Part shown: positions 23,804-32,581 of the stretch, one piece after another
Numbering within the stretch: the stretch's first letter is position 1
Layout: every line of letters starts with the position of its first letter
Assembly: GCA_025055255.1 (NCBI GenBank)
Contig: JANWYI010000002.1
Location: 17,693 to 63,383 of the forward strand
Source: Anaerolineae bacterium
GTDB taxonomy: Bacteria; Chloroflexota; Anaerolineae; Aggregatilineales; UBA2796
Reading direction: 5' to 3'
DNA: 45,691 nucleotides
Made by a program: the position numbers and the translations under genes
The notes under the pieces: model-generated
The model's input: the letters and a program-made list of their open reading frames with translations, nothing else
What the model was told of the DNA's origin: nothing
Databases searched by the model: none

Positions 23804-24820
23804 CTACGCCTTGCCCAGCTTCTTCAGCAAGCGCTGATAGCTGGACGATTGCGGTAGGAAGACGTAGCGCGACGGCACCACTATCGTATGCGTGCCGCCG
23901 ATGCTGCGCAAGTGTGCTACGGCTGCCAACAAGTGCTTCTTATGCACGATGATCGTGGCGCTGAACCATCGCTCGGAGAGATGTGAGGCGTAAATCGGCG
24001 CGACTGTTGGACCTTGTAAGCCGCGCGTGACAGGATTTGAGGCGACAGCGTGAGCAACCGCTTCAGCATCATCGCCGCGAATGTTGGCGGTCACTTGATA
24101 GTAGTTCTGTGCATTGAGCGTCGCGTCAAAGACCTCAAGCAGCGTGCGCGCCGTCTCCAGCAATAGCGGCGACTCGTGCAGACGGCGCGTGTTGGCAATC
24201 AGGCACGCAGTGGAGTCTAGCAACACGCCGTCGGCAAGCGGCTTGAGGTGATTTTCGCGCAGCGTTGTGCCTGTGGCGCTTAGGTCAATCACGACATCGG
24301 CGTAGCCGAGCGTCGGCGCTACCTCAATGGCGCCTTCAGCCTCGACGAGTGTGAAGTGGAAAATTCCATGTTGATGCAAGAAGCGGCGCGCCAAATTCGT
24401 GAACTTTGTAGCAATTCGCAGGTTGCGCCGCTTGCTCTCGCGGAAGTCGAGCGCGATGTCAGCAAGGTCTGCCATAGTTTCCACGTCAATCCACGCCTCA
24501 GGCACTGCCAGCACTAGCTGACATTCGCCGTAGCGCAAGTCTTCATGGATGACAGTCACGGCGTCGCTCTCGCCTGCCAGCTCGTGAACCACATCCAAGC
24601 CTGTGATGCCCATGTCGAGCGTGCCATCTGCCACTTTGTAGACGATGTCATTGACGCGCTGGAAGAGCACGTCCAGCTGCGGCAAGCCGCTGATATGTGC
24701 TACATATTGGCGCGGATTCGGCTTGACAACTTTCAAATCACACGCTTTCAGAAACTCAGTTGTCGGATCGGCGAGCGCGCCTTTGCTGGGTAAGGCTAGG
24801 CTGATACGCGACTCAGGCAT
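23804..24820 (-). CDS. hisG: ATP phosphoribosyltransferase, long form
   Basis: First enzyme of histidine synthesis: ATP plus PRPP gives phosphoribosyl-ATP. From ATG 24820 (338 aa) it has SLALPSKGAL, GITGLDVVHE (71-80) and the PRPP loop SATGTTLREN (181-190). The C-terminal ~75 residues (ANIRGDD onwards, ending IVVPSRYVFLPQ) form the ACT-like regulatory domain of long-form HisG. The frame extends to 24859, but ATG 24820 matches the family start and gives an 8-nt overlap with the upstream HisRS-like gene. Long-form enzymes are feedback-inhibited by histidine and normally do not need HisZ. Confidence 0.93.
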   Translation of the reverse strand: MPESRISLALPSKGALADPTTEFLKACDLKVVKPNPRQYVAHISGLPQLDVLFQRVNDIVYKVADGTLDMGITGLDVVHELAGESDAVTVIHEDLRYGECQLVLAVPEAWIDVETMADLADIALDFRESKRRNLRIATKFTNLARRFLHQHGIFHFTLVEAEGAIEVAPTLGYADVVIDLSATGTTLRENHLKPLADGVLLDSTACLIANTRRLHESPLLLETARTLLEVFDATLNAQNYYQVTANIRGDDAEAVAHAVASNPVTRGLQGPTVAPIYASHLSERWFSATIIVHKKHLLAAVAHLRSIGGTHTIVVPSRYVFLPQSSSYQRLLKKLGKA

Positions 24821-26321
24821 GAGCCACCTCGCGTCGGATGTACTCGGTCGCTTGGGCAAGGCTCAAACGGAATTGTTGCACACGGCGCATATCGCGCAGG
24901 CTCAGATAGCCTTCTGCGCGCTCTTCGGCGCCGATCAAAACCACAAAAGGAATGTCCTGCTTAGCGGCTTGCGCCAAAATTTGGGATAAATTGCGTGTCG
25001 GCTGTGTGTGAAGTGCAACATTGACGTGCGCGCGCAGCGCCATTGCCACGCGCGCTGCTTCAGCTTCATCCGCAGCCTCAATTGGCACGACGAGCACAGC
25101 CAAGCGCTCTTCAGCCACGTCAACCGTGCCGAGCGCTGCTAAAATCCGATCTAAGCCGTAGGCAAAGCCTATAGCAGGCGTGTCGGCTGCAGCGCCTAGC
25201 ACGCGGATCAGCTCATCATAGCGTCCGCCGCCGCACAGCTGATCGCCACTTGCGCTGTAAATCTCGAAGACAATCCCTGTATAGTAGTTCAAGCCGCGCG
25301 CAAAGCCCATGTTCAGCCGCACTGACTCAGCTGGCACGCCGTAAGCGCTGAGCAGCTCGATCACAGCGCGCAATTCCTCAAAAACTGCTCGTGCAGCGCG
25401 CTGATCAGGTGCAATCATACGCTCAAGCGCAGGCAGGACTTGCTCAGGCGCGCCGTCTAGCGCACAGAGTTGCTCCAGAAAGTCAAGCGCTTGCATAAGG
25501 TCAGCACGCTGACTGGCGCGGCGCTGCTTAGTCAGCAGCCGCTTGGCGATGTCCGTGCTAGTGCGCCCGACGCCTGTCGTGCCGAGATCGGCTGACTCAA
25601 GCAACAGTTGTAGCGCGCCACCTAGTTTATCCAAGTCCACATTGAGCGACTCAGCCGAGAGCGCCGAAGATACGTCTGCGCTTGGCAGTTCACCATAGAG
25701 CTTGGCAAGTTCTGCCTCTACGTAGGCGCGTCCGCGTCCCGGTCGCCGTAAATTTTCCACCTGCCCAAGTACAAAGCGTCGCAAGCGTCGGTCAAGGTTG
25801 AACGGCTCAGTCAGCTGCGCTAACAAGCCGACATGACCGATCACCAGCTGCAGACCTTGTAAACCGAGCGCCTGCAGCGCGTGCATCGCCAAGCCGAGCG
25901 TCTCTGCATCAGCGCTCACGCCAGAGGCGCCAATCAGCTCTGTGCCAAGCATGGTGAATTGGCGTGAATGGCTGCGCTGAGGCGTCTCGTAGCGGAAGAC
26001 CTCGCCGATGAACTGCCAGCGCAGCGGCTTTGGCGCGTGCTGATAGCGCTCAACGTACATGCGCGCTGCAGACGGCGTGAACTCAGAGCGCAGACACAAC
26101 AAGCGTCCGTGTAGCTCAAAGGTGAAGAGCCGATTGACGGCATCGTTGCCGCTTTTGGTCAGGAACAAGTCGGCGTATTCTACAAAAGGCGTCTCAAGGC
26201 GCTGATAGCCAAAGCGAGTCAGAGTGCGCTGCAGCTGTGCCGCCACTTGCCCTGCCGCGGCACTCTCGGAGGCAGTGCGATCATAAAAGCCGTGCGGACG
26301 AGTGAAAGTCGAGGCGGTCAT
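24813..26321 (-). CDS. hisS: histidyl-tRNA synthetase-like protein (HisS or HisZ-like)
   Basis: A 502-aa class II synthetase fold. Motif 2 is EVFRYETPQRSHSRQF (about 107-122). The histidine-binding motif is ARGLNYYTGIVFE (341-353, Arg342), followed by GGGRYDELIRV. A C-terminal alpha/beta domain like the HisRS anticodon-binding domain starts near 405 (LAVLVVPIEAADEAEAARVA). It is longer than the usual ~420 aa because of an insert at about 170-300. The active-site motifs are kept, favouring a synthetase, but its position between purB and hisG, overlapping both, resembles hisZ. Since hisG here is the long form, a HisZ role would be unexpected. Call: HisRS-like, function open. Confidence 0.75.
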   Translation of the reverse strand: MTASTFTRPHGFYDRTASESAAAGQVAAQLQRTLTRFGYQRLETPFVEYADLFLTKSGNDAVNRLFTFELHGRLLCLRSEFTPSAARMYVERYQHAPKPLRWQFIGEVFRYETPQRSHSRQFTMLGTELIGASGVSADAETLGLAMHALQALGLQGLQLVIGHVGLLAQLTEPFNLDRRLRRFVLGQVENLRRPGRGRAYVEAELAKLYGELPSADVSSALSAESLNVDLDKLGGALQLLLESADLGTTGVGRTSTDIAKRLLTKQRRASQRADLMQALDFLEQLCALDGAPEQVLPALERMIAPDQRAARAVFEELRAVIELLSAYGVPAESVRLNMGFARGLNYYTGIVFEIYSASGDQLCGGGRYDELIRVLGAAADTPAIGFAYGLDRILAALGTVDVAEERLAVLVVPIEAADEAEAARVAMALRAHVNVALHTQPTRNLSQILAQAAKQDIPFVVLIGAEERAEGYLSLRDMRRVQQFRLSLAQATEYIRREVAHA

Positions 26322-27727
26322 ACATCCTGTTGCTGATCTGTGAGCGCGTAAATTGCTTTGACAACGGCGCGCGCGCGTTGTGGCGCGTCGCCAATGTAAT
26401 CATCAGCGCGCATCAGCTCACGCAGACGGCGCGACGGCACGAACTGGGTCAGGCGTGTGTCGGCGCACAGGCTCTCGATAAGCATGTGTGCGCCACGCTC
26501 GCGCATTTCGTTCCACGCAACGATGCTATGCGCGCGGATGATCTCGTGCAGCGTTTGACGGTCGCCGCCGTTGCGCACAGCTTCCATCAGCACGCGCTCT
26601 GTGGCAGCAAAAGCACCATAATTGACCAGATTCTGAGCAATCGTTTCTTGGTTGATCTGCAAATCGCGCACAAGGCGCGTCAGACGGCGCAACATTTCAT
26701 CTGTAGCGAGGAATGCCTCTGGCAAGACGCTGCGGCGATTGGCTGAGTCGTCCAGTGTGCGCTCTAGCAAGCTGTTAGCGGCGTTGTGCCAGACTACAGA
26801 GGGTAAAGTTGAGACAAAGCGCGCGAGGCTATCAATGTTCTCAGCATTGATCGGATTGCGCTTGAACGGCATAGCAGAAGAGCCAACTTGCTTTTGAGCG
26901 AATGGCTCTTGCCATTCGCCGAATGGCGGCGCCTGCAGCAGCCGTATGTCGAAAGCAACCTTGTGAAGTGTGAGCGCCATACCTGCTAGGGTGCTGACCA
27001 CGAGCCAGTCTTGGCGACGCGAGTAGACCTGTGTAGCGACAGGCTGTGCCTCTATGCCGAGCAACTCCATGACTTGCGCTTCGAATTGCTGCGGCGTGAG
27101 CGACGTGCCTGCCAAAAGCTGTGCGTATGAGGCGCTTGTGCCGACGGCGCCTTTGAAGCCTTTGCCGCGCAACTGCTGACGCACAGTGCGCAGCGAGTCA
27201 TAGTCAGTGCACAGATCGTGGGCATAGCAAGCAAGGCGGTAACCAACAGTGGTCGGCTCAGCAGGCTGCAAATGTGTAAAGCCAATCGTCGGCAAATCAG
27301 CAGTTTGCTCAATGCGCTCAGCTAAGACGCGCAGCAAGTCGCGTAGTTGCTCTAAGACCAGATCGAGGCTCTCGCGCAGGCGCAAAACATCGGCATTATC
27401 TTCAATGTCAGCGCTGGTCGCGCCGAGATGGATGATTCCGCCGCCAATGGCGCATTGCTCAGCGTAGCACTTGATCTCTGCCATTAAATCGTGTTGTATC
27501 TCAGCTTCAATGGCATGTGAGCGCTCAAGGTCTACCTTGTCTTGATGAGTGCGCAAGTCAGCCAGCTGCTCAGCGCTGACCAAGCCGACGCGATGCTGCA
27601 CTTCGGCAAGTGCCACCCAGATTTTGCGCCACAGATGACGCTTGTGGACTTCAGACCAGATAGCGCGCATTCGTGGCGAGCCATAGCGCCACGTGAAAGG
27701 ACTCAGATACGTCTGGTGCGTGAACAT
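26318..27727 (-). CDS. purB: adenylosuccinate lyase
   Basis: Cleaves SAICAR to AICAR and adenylosuccinate to AMP, both releasing fumarate. 469 aa. It shows the fumarase/aspartase-superfamily signature GSSAMPFKRNPINAEN, HLGATSADIEDNAD, the TIGFTHLQPAEPTTVGYR segment, and NSLLERTLDDSANRR. The start of the HisRS-like gene overlaps its stop by 4 nt, forming a purB-hisS-hisG unit. Purine and histidine synthesis meet at AICAR, which gives this order metabolic sense. It has no strong upstream ribosome site; no convincing promoter is seen in 27728-27970. Confidence 0.95.
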   Translation of the reverse strand: MFTHQTYLSPFTWRYGSPRMRAIWSEVHKRHLWRKIWVALAEVQHRVGLVSAEQLADLRTHQDKVDLERSHAIEAEIQHDLMAEIKCYAEQCAIGGGIIHLGATSADIEDNADVLRLRESLDLVLEQLRDLLRVLAERIEQTADLPTIGFTHLQPAEPTTVGYRLACYAHDLCTDYDSLRTVRQQLRGKGFKGAVGTSASYAQLLAGTSLTPQQFEAQVMELLGIEAQPVATQVYSRRQDWLVVSTLAGMALTLHKVAFDIRLLQAPPFGEWQEPFAQKQVGSSAMPFKRNPINAENIDSLARFVSTLPSVVWHNAANSLLERTLDDSANRRSVLPEAFLATDEMLRRLTRLVRDLQINQETIAQNLVNYGAFAATERVLMEAVRNGGDRQTLHEIIRAHSIVAWNEMRERGAHMLIESLCADTRLTQFVPSRRLRELMRADDYIGDAPQRARAVVKAIYALTDQQQDV

Positions 27728-27881
27728 CTTCTAAGGCTTTTTGAGTCAGGTCAAGAATCTGCCACTGAGTCCTTATAGTACGTTGCCAAAATGTGTATAG
27801 ATGTCAGCTTTGCTTATTCATCCAGACTTTAGCGTAATTTTTACTCAGCTAGTAGATGCAGTCATTAAGTAGCGGCTCTGA

Positions 27882-27899
27882 GCGTGCAGCATAGCACGC
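27882..27899. terminator. short GC hairpin between receiver gene and purB
   Basis: GCGTGC (27882-27887) pairs with GCACGC (27894-27899) over a 6-nt loop. It lies 72 nt past the stop of the minus-strand receiver gene and has no T-tract. It could help end that transcript. Confidence 0.25.
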
Positions 27900-27970
27900 C
27901 TTGCACTGCCTGTCAAGCATCCCAGCAGCTGTTTCAGCGCTAAGCCGTTGTACTAGAGGCTGCGCCTGCT

Positions 27971-28360
27971 CTAGCGGAAGACAAGTTGCTTTTCAGCGTT
28001 CAGGATTGCCTCTGGCGAGTGGCGCTCGCTGCACAGCCGCCGCAAGCCGTTTGGCTTCACCACGTAATAGTTACAGCCTGCCTCAAATGCCTCTTGGATA
28101 TTGACTTCATCGTCAATGACCGTGCACATGGCGACCACAAGGTTTGGGTCGAAGATGCGCAGCGCGCGCACAAGTTCCGTGCCGCTTGCGTCAGGCAGAC
28201 GCTCGTCCACAATGACCAGTTGCGGGCGTACGCGCTGCACTAGTTCCATACCACCTTCCGCTGTGCCGCTAACGTACGTCTCTTCAAAACCGAGTGCGCT
28301 CAATTGGCGACAGATGATGTCCGCTGAAGTTGGATTGTCCTCGATTACAACGGCGATCAT
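27971..28360 (-). CDS. stand-alone receiver protein (second receiver of the kinase operon)
   Basis: A 129-aa receiver from ATG 28360: acidic VIEDN, phosphoacceptor Asp52 in VIVDERLPD, Thr in AMCTVIDD, Lys in YYVVKPNG. About 30 residues extend past the usual end (LRRLCSERHSPEAILNAEKQ) as a short tail. The frame opens at an ATG at 28381, but AGGAGA inside the end of the preceding gene sits about 10 nt before ATG 28360, so this start and coupled translation are preferred. Third gene of kinase, receiver, receiver. Confidence 0.9.
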   Translation of the reverse strand: MIAVVIEDNPTSADIICRQLSALGFEETYVSGTAEGGMELVQRVRPQLVIVDERLPDASGTELVRALRIFDPNLVVAMCTVIDDEVNIQEAFEAGCNYYVVKPNGLRRLCSERHSPEAILNAEKQLVFR

Positions 28361-28365
28361 GGTTT

Positions 28366-28743
28366 TTAGCTCTCCTGACATAGCAGATAGCGTTGAAGCA
28401 TTTCTACGAGTGCACGCACAGTGAACGGCTTTGCCAAGTAGTCATCACAGCCGGCAGCAAGGCAGCGCTCGCGGTCGCCGACCATAGCACTGGCAGTGAT
28501 AGCAATGATCGGCAAGCGTGTCGGTAGCTCAGGCAGGCTACGAATTAAGCGCGCAGCGGCTAAGCCGTCAACATCAGGCAAACTGATGTCCATCAAAACC
28601 AGACGCGGCGGCGCTTGCAGCACGGTCGCAACGGCATCTGTAGCGTTGCTGACAATGCGCAAGTCCAGCTTGAGATGCTCACAGATGCGCTGGACGACTA
28701 ATGCATTCGATGCGTTATCTTCAACGTAAAGAATATACGACAC
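28366..28743 (-). CDS. stand-alone receiver protein (DivK-like)
   Basis: A 125-aa single receiver: ILYVEDNASN, phosphoacceptor Asp52 in VLMDISLPDVDG, the switch region IIAITASAM and Lys in YLAKPF, all canonical. The SLPDVDG and AITASAM pattern is typical of receivers linked to hybrid-type kinases. It starts 13 nt after the stop of the three-GAF kinase, so it is the obvious acceptor for that kinase. There is no output domain. Confidence 0.92.
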   Translation of the reverse strand: MSYILYVEDNASNALVVQRICEHLKLDLRIVSNATDAVATVLQAPPRLVLMDISLPDVDGLAAARLIRSLPELPTRLPIIAITASAMVGDRERCLAAGCDDYLAKPFTVRALVEMLQRYLLCQES

Positions 28744-28756
28744 TGCTCAATATGCC

Positions 28757-31060
28757 TCAGCAACTTGGCAGGCTGACATAAAAAGTAGCGCCCTTGCCTA
28801 GCGCACTCTCTAGCCAAATACGTCCGCCATGCAGTTCAATGAGGCGCTTGCTGATCGCCAAGCCTAAGCCTGCGCCGCCTTTGCGCCTGTGCAAACTGCC
28901 CTCGACTTGGCGGAACTGCTCAAAGATGAGCGCATGATGTTCAGGCGCAATGCCGATGCCTTCATCTTTCACACAGAAGACTATCTCGCCATTCTGTATG
29001 CAAGCGCGCAGCCAAATATGTCCCACATCAGTGAACTTGATAGCGTTAGAGAGCAAGTTGAGCGCCACTTGGCGCATGCGACTGGCGTCTGCGCGGACTT
29101 TTAGCGGATAGTCGGGCAAGCTGGCGCACAGGCTCAAGTGCTTATTCGCCGCCATGACGTGAGCCGTCTTGAGCGCCTCTTGCAGCGGCTCGCGCAGGTC
29201 AATTTGCTCAAGGCGCAAGGTTAGCGCACCTGCCTCGATTTTGGCGATGTCTAATACATCGTTCACAATCGAGAGCAGCTGTTGACCTGCGTCATAAATG
29301 GTCTGGATATCTTGCTGCAAACGCGGCGTCAACTCGCCGTCCATGCCTTGCAAGATGACGTCGGAGAGTCCGATCACAGCGTTGAGCGGCGTGCGCAGCT
29401 CATGGCTCATGTTGGAGAGAAACTCATCTTTTAGGCGATCCATCTGGCGCAATTTTTCCAGCATTTGAGCCTGCTTAAGCCAGAGTTGCCGTCTGCCAAC
29501 TACTGCGGCAAGCGAAGGCAGAATTGCCTCAAATACCGCGCGCTCATCAGCTGTGAAAGTGCGCGTTGTGCGCCAATTGAACGATAGGACGCCGATTAGC
29601 TCGCTGCTGCTGCGTAGGAAGAGCAACGCCAGCGCTTGAGCGCCATGTTCAAGGCTCAACGCGCGCTCACGAGGCGTTAAACGTTCATCATGGCGCGTAT
29701 CTTCAATCAAAACTAGTTGTTGCGCGCGCTGCTTGAATATCTCGTCAAATTCGTAGCGCGATCCGACTGATACACTGGGCGTACTCTGCGCCTGCGGCGA
29801 ATAGACAGCCACCACACGCACGATGCACGCTGAGTCAGCTGAGTTTTCGAGGTAGCCGAGCGCAACACACTCTGCCTCCAGCTCAGCAGCGTACTCAGCG
29901 AAGGCGCTCACAATCTGCTCCTCGTCGCTTGCTGTCAGCAGCGCTGCGTTGATCTGCGCAATGCGCTCAGTGCGCCGCTGCACGCGCAGCGAGTCTTCGC
30001 GCAGGCGAATGCGATCCATTGCTACAGCTACCAAGTCAGCGATGCCTTTAGCAAGGCGCTGCTCAGCCTGCGAATACTCGCGCGGCTTGTCAGAGAAGAA
30101 GTTGAGCGCGCCAAGCACGGTCGTGCCAAAGGTGAGCGGCACAGAGAGATAGGCTGCGTAGCCACACGCGCGCATGACCTGCCGCACGGCTTCGGTTACC
30201 TGATTCGGATCGCTCGTGTCGCTAACCACTTGCATCACTTGCCGCTCAACAAATGGCACAGGCAAGCCGTCATAAACGCGCGTGCCAACGCGCTCAGGCT
30301 TGGCGCCCCAGACTGCTGCAATCTCAGCATAGGTTGCCCGCTTGAGGTCATAGTTCTCAAAGTGCGTGATAGAGATAGTAAATGAGCCAAGCGGAGCATG
30401 TTGCCCGACGGCTTGCACCAAATCGGCGTAGCTCTGCGCAGCATTAACGAGGCTGCCGATACGATAAAGTAGCTCAATCTCACGGTAGGCTTCCTCGCGC
30501 TCAAGCGCTGAGCGGTAGCCCGCTAAAACAGCGGCGATGTTGCTCTGTAGCGTCTTGAAGAAAATTTTGACTGCGTCGCCAAAAACCTGTGGCTGCTGCC
30601 ATTGCAGGACGAGCAAGCCGAGCCAACGCTCGTTTACGAAAAGTGGCAAGGCAATTGCAGCTGTGTAGTTGAAGAGGCGAGCAAGCGCGCGCGTTTGCTC
30701 GTCAGCCTTTGGATGCGTGAAGATATTTTCAACGAAGTAAGGCTGACGTTGCTTGATAACTTGCAATGAAAAAGGATAATCGGCAAGGCGCAAGGTTGTG
30801 GCAGGGAGATGATCGAACGACTGCGGTTCACCGAGCGCATTCGCAATCGCTACCAGACGGGCAGAAACGGGGCAGTTAGCTGAGTCAGCGTACAGAAAGT
30901 ACAGCTGGGCGCCGCTGGGCTGAAAACGTGCAAAGACGGGATGCAATGCGCCTAAAATTTCCTCGCCGTTTTGGGCGCGTAACAGGCTAGAGTCGATCTG
31001 GACAAGCAGATCGGCAAGGGAGTGACGATCACTTGAGCGCAGTGCCGAAGTGCGCATCAT
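28757..31060 (-). CDS. multi-GAF sensor histidine kinase
   Basis: From ATG 31060 (767 aa), soluble. Three GAF-like modules occupy about 30-180, 210-365 and 375-530. Next come a HisKA dimerisation domain (H-box FLSNMSHELRTPLNAVIG, about 560) and a HATPase_c domain with N-box LNLLSNAIKFT, G1 DEGIGI and G2 GAGLGLAISKRLIELHGG. No membrane helix or receiver of its own; the two following genes supply receivers. The frame runs up to a GTG at 31111, but that codon lies inside a good promoter, so ATG 31060 (or 31057) is chosen. Inputs unknown; no phytochrome-type chromophore Cys is evident. Confidence 0.92.
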   Translation of the reverse strand: MMRTSALRSSDRHSLADLLVQIDSSLLRAQNGEEILGALHPVFARFQPSGAQLYFLYADSANCPVSARLVAIANALGEPQSFDHLPATTLRLADYPFSLQVIKQRQPYFVENIFTHPKADEQTRALARLFNYTAAIALPLFVNERWLGLLVLQWQQPQVFGDAVKIFFKTLQSNIAAVLAGYRSALEREEAYREIELLYRIGSLVNAAQSYADLVQAVGQHAPLGSFTISITHFENYDLKRATYAEIAAVWGAKPERVGTRVYDGLPVPFVERQVMQVVSDTSDPNQVTEAVRQVMRACGYAAYLSVPLTFGTTVLGALNFFSDKPREYSQAEQRLAKGIADLVAVAMDRIRLREDSLRVQRRTERIAQINAALLTASDEEQIVSAFAEYAAELEAECVALGYLENSADSACIVRVVAVYSPQAQSTPSVSVGSRYEFDEIFKQRAQQLVLIEDTRHDERLTPRERALSLEHGAQALALLFLRSSSELIGVLSFNWRTTRTFTADERAVFEAILPSLAAVVGRRQLWLKQAQMLEKLRQMDRLKDEFLSNMSHELRTPLNAVIGLSDVILQGMDGELTPRLQQDIQTIYDAGQQLLSIVNDVLDIAKIEAGALTLRLEQIDLREPLQEALKTAHVMAANKHLSLCASLPDYPLKVRADASRMRQVALNLLSNAIKFTDVGHIWLRACIQNGEIVFCVKDEGIGIAPEHHALIFEQFRQVEGSLHRRKGGAGLGLAISKRLIELHGGRIWLESALGKGATFYVSLPSC

Positions 31061-31101
31061 GAACGTTTGGTCAACTCGCCAGCTCGTTGGCTCACACTTC
31101 G

Positions 31102-31131
31102 ACTCTAACACAATTTTTGCTCAGGTGTCAA
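31102..31131 (-). promoter_or_regulatory. promoter of the kinase-receiver-receiver operon
   Basis: A consensus TTGACA (31131-31126), an 18-nt spacer and TAGAGT (31107-31102) on the minus strand. Its position decides the kinase start: the GTG at 31111 would lie within the promoter. Confidence 0.55.
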
Positions 31132-31251
31132 CAACTTTCTGCGAGAGCGGACGCGCTGAGTGCAGCGGCTGACTGCAGCTTAAACTTGTCGAGCTGCAAG
31201 ACGGTCAGGTGTAGTACTCAACAGCACGACAGATCTCGCCTCTGCTCTACC

Positions 31252-31280
31252 TTGACTCGGCTGCATTCTGCGTCTACAAT
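31252..31280 (+). promoter_or_regulatory. promoter of tRNA-Ser
   Basis: TTGACT (31252-31257), a 17-nt spacer and TACAAT (31275-31280), 14 nt before the tRNA 5' end. A near-consensus arrangement as expected for a stable RNA. Confidence 0.7.
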
Positions 31281-31294
31281 AGGTCTCAGCTTAT

Positions 31295-31383
31295 GGGGGG
31301 GTGCCAGAGTGGACGATTGGGGCCGCCTGCTAAGCGGTTTCCCTGCGAAAGCGGGGACAAGGGTTCGAATCCCTTCCCTCCCG
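31295..31383 (+). tRNA. tRNA-Ser, anticodon GCU
   Basis: A full cloverleaf with a long variable arm. The acceptor 5' strand GGGGGGG (31295-31301) pairs with CCCTCCC (31376-31382) with one G-U. The D stem is CCA/TGG. The anticodon stem GCCGC/GCGGT encloses the loop CTGCTAA with anticodon GCT at 31329-31331. The variable arm is a 7-bp stem capped by GAAA. The T arm is AAGGG-TTCGAAT-CCCTT. The discriminator G is at 31383; CCA is not encoded. It reads Ser codons AGC/AGU. It is on the plus strand between two minus-strand operons. Confidence 0.96.
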
Positions 31384-31412
31384 CTCCTCAGCTCACAGCC
31401 TCAAACGGACGC

Positions 31413-32549
31413 CTAGCTTTCAGCAGCTTTTGTAGCATGTTGATGGATTAGTTCGGCAATGCGCCACACGGCGTGTGGTTCAGCAATGCTCTTGACGCCT
31501 TCGGCAAGAGCGCGCAGCTTTGCACTGTTGTCTGCCAATAGCTCAGCAACGGCAGCCGCCACTTTGCGCGGCGACGGCGCATAAACAGCCGCCTTGCGGC
31601 TGACCACATACTTCACGTTCGGCGACTCTTGAAAGCGAATGGCGCCGCTGATGACCATTGGCAACCCGACCGTTGCCGCCTCAGTCAAGGTCGCCGGACC
31701 GGCTTTGGTGATGAGCAGGTCAGCCGCGCGCATCATCACCTCGATGTTGTTCACGAAGCCGTAAATGCGCGTTGGACGTTCCCATTGGCGCGCCTCAAGC
31801 GCTTTCTTCATCGCGGCGTTGCGTCCAGCGATGATGACTAGCTCAGCATCTAGTTTCAAGCTATCAATAGCGCGCGCTGTCTGTGGCAATGTGCCCATGC
31901 CGTCACCACCGCCGACCATCAGCACAATGCGCGCCTCAGGCGACCAGCCAAGCGTCTGACGCGCCTCAGCCTTGCTCAAAGTCAGCTTTGTGAACTTGGG
32001 ATGAACTGGTGCACCTGTCAGCACCATCTTCTCTGGTGGCAGACCGAGTCGTAAACCGCGCCGATAAGCAGGCTCAGTTGGGATAGTGGTCAGGTCTACG
32101 CGCGGATCGTACCACATGATGTTCGGCAAGGCGTAGTCAGTGATGACCGTGATAAACGGCTTCTGAATGCCCAGCTTGCGCAGCGCGTAAATGGCAGGGC
32201 GCACAAAGACGGAGTGAGCGCATAGGTACAGGTCAGCAGGATATTTTTGGAAAAATTGCCTCATGCGCGGAAACAGTTGGCGGCACAGCGCATGGCTGAG
32301 TGGCTTGGCGCGCCAAATGCGGTCGTTCAGCCAGTACTGTGCAGCGTAGGTTGTTGGACTCCAGTTCACCCACTTCACGTAGGTATCGGGCAGCGTACTG
32401 AACGGAAACGGCGTGTAATGCCGCCACATATCTACGAGTTCGCCTGTGAACGTCTCAGGGTACAACTCGCTCAGCGCTGCCTCGATGGCGCGGCACGCGG
32501 CGCGATGTCCGCCGCCAGTATCTGACATCAAATAGACAATGTGAGGCAT
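31413..32549 (-). CDS. MGDG synthase-like glycosyltransferase (GT28-type)
   Basis: A 378-aa GT-B protein. The N-terminus IVYLMSDTGGGHRAACRAIE is the glycine-rich motif of monogalactosyldiacylglycerol synthases and processive diacylglycerol glucosyltransferases. The C-terminal half has the sugar-nucleotide site: LMVGGGDGMG, IYGFVNNIEVMMRAADLLIT, and KAGPATLTEAATVGLP. Members transfer hexose from a UDP-sugar to diacylglycerol at the membrane surface to make glycolipids. It starts 32 nt after the M28-like gene. Donor sugar and number of added hexoses are not predictable. Confidence 0.85.
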   Translation of the reverse strand: MPHIVYLMSDTGGGHRAACRAIEAALSELYPETFTGELVDMWRHYTPFPFSTLPDTYVKWVNWSPTTYAAQYWLNDRIWRAKPLSHALCRQLFPRMRQFFQKYPADLYLCAHSVFVRPAIYALRKLGIQKPFITVITDYALPNIMWYDPRVDLTTIPTEPAYRRGLRLGLPPEKMVLTGAPVHPKFTKLTLSKAEARQTLGWSPEARIVLMVGGGDGMGTLPQTARAIDSLKLDAELVIIAGRNAAMKKALEARQWERPTRIYGFVNNIEVMMRAADLLITKAGPATLTEAATVGLPMVISGAIRFQESPNVKYVVSRKAAVYAPSPRKVAAAVAELLADNSAKLRALAEGVKSIAEPHAVWRIAELIHQHATKAAES

Positions 32550-32581
32550 AGTTCGCGCGTAAGTCTTTCAAATCAGTTCGC

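Noticed and set aside
24813-26321. Calling the HisRS-like gene hisZ outright
   Set aside because: HisZ normally accompanies short-form HisG, whereas this HisG has the C-terminal regulatory domain, and the synthetase motifs are retained.
31087-31416. Plus-strand ORF of 109 codons overlapping tRNA-Ser
   Set aside because: It contains the whole tRNA gene and its promoter and starts inside the kinase 5' region, so it is not coding.
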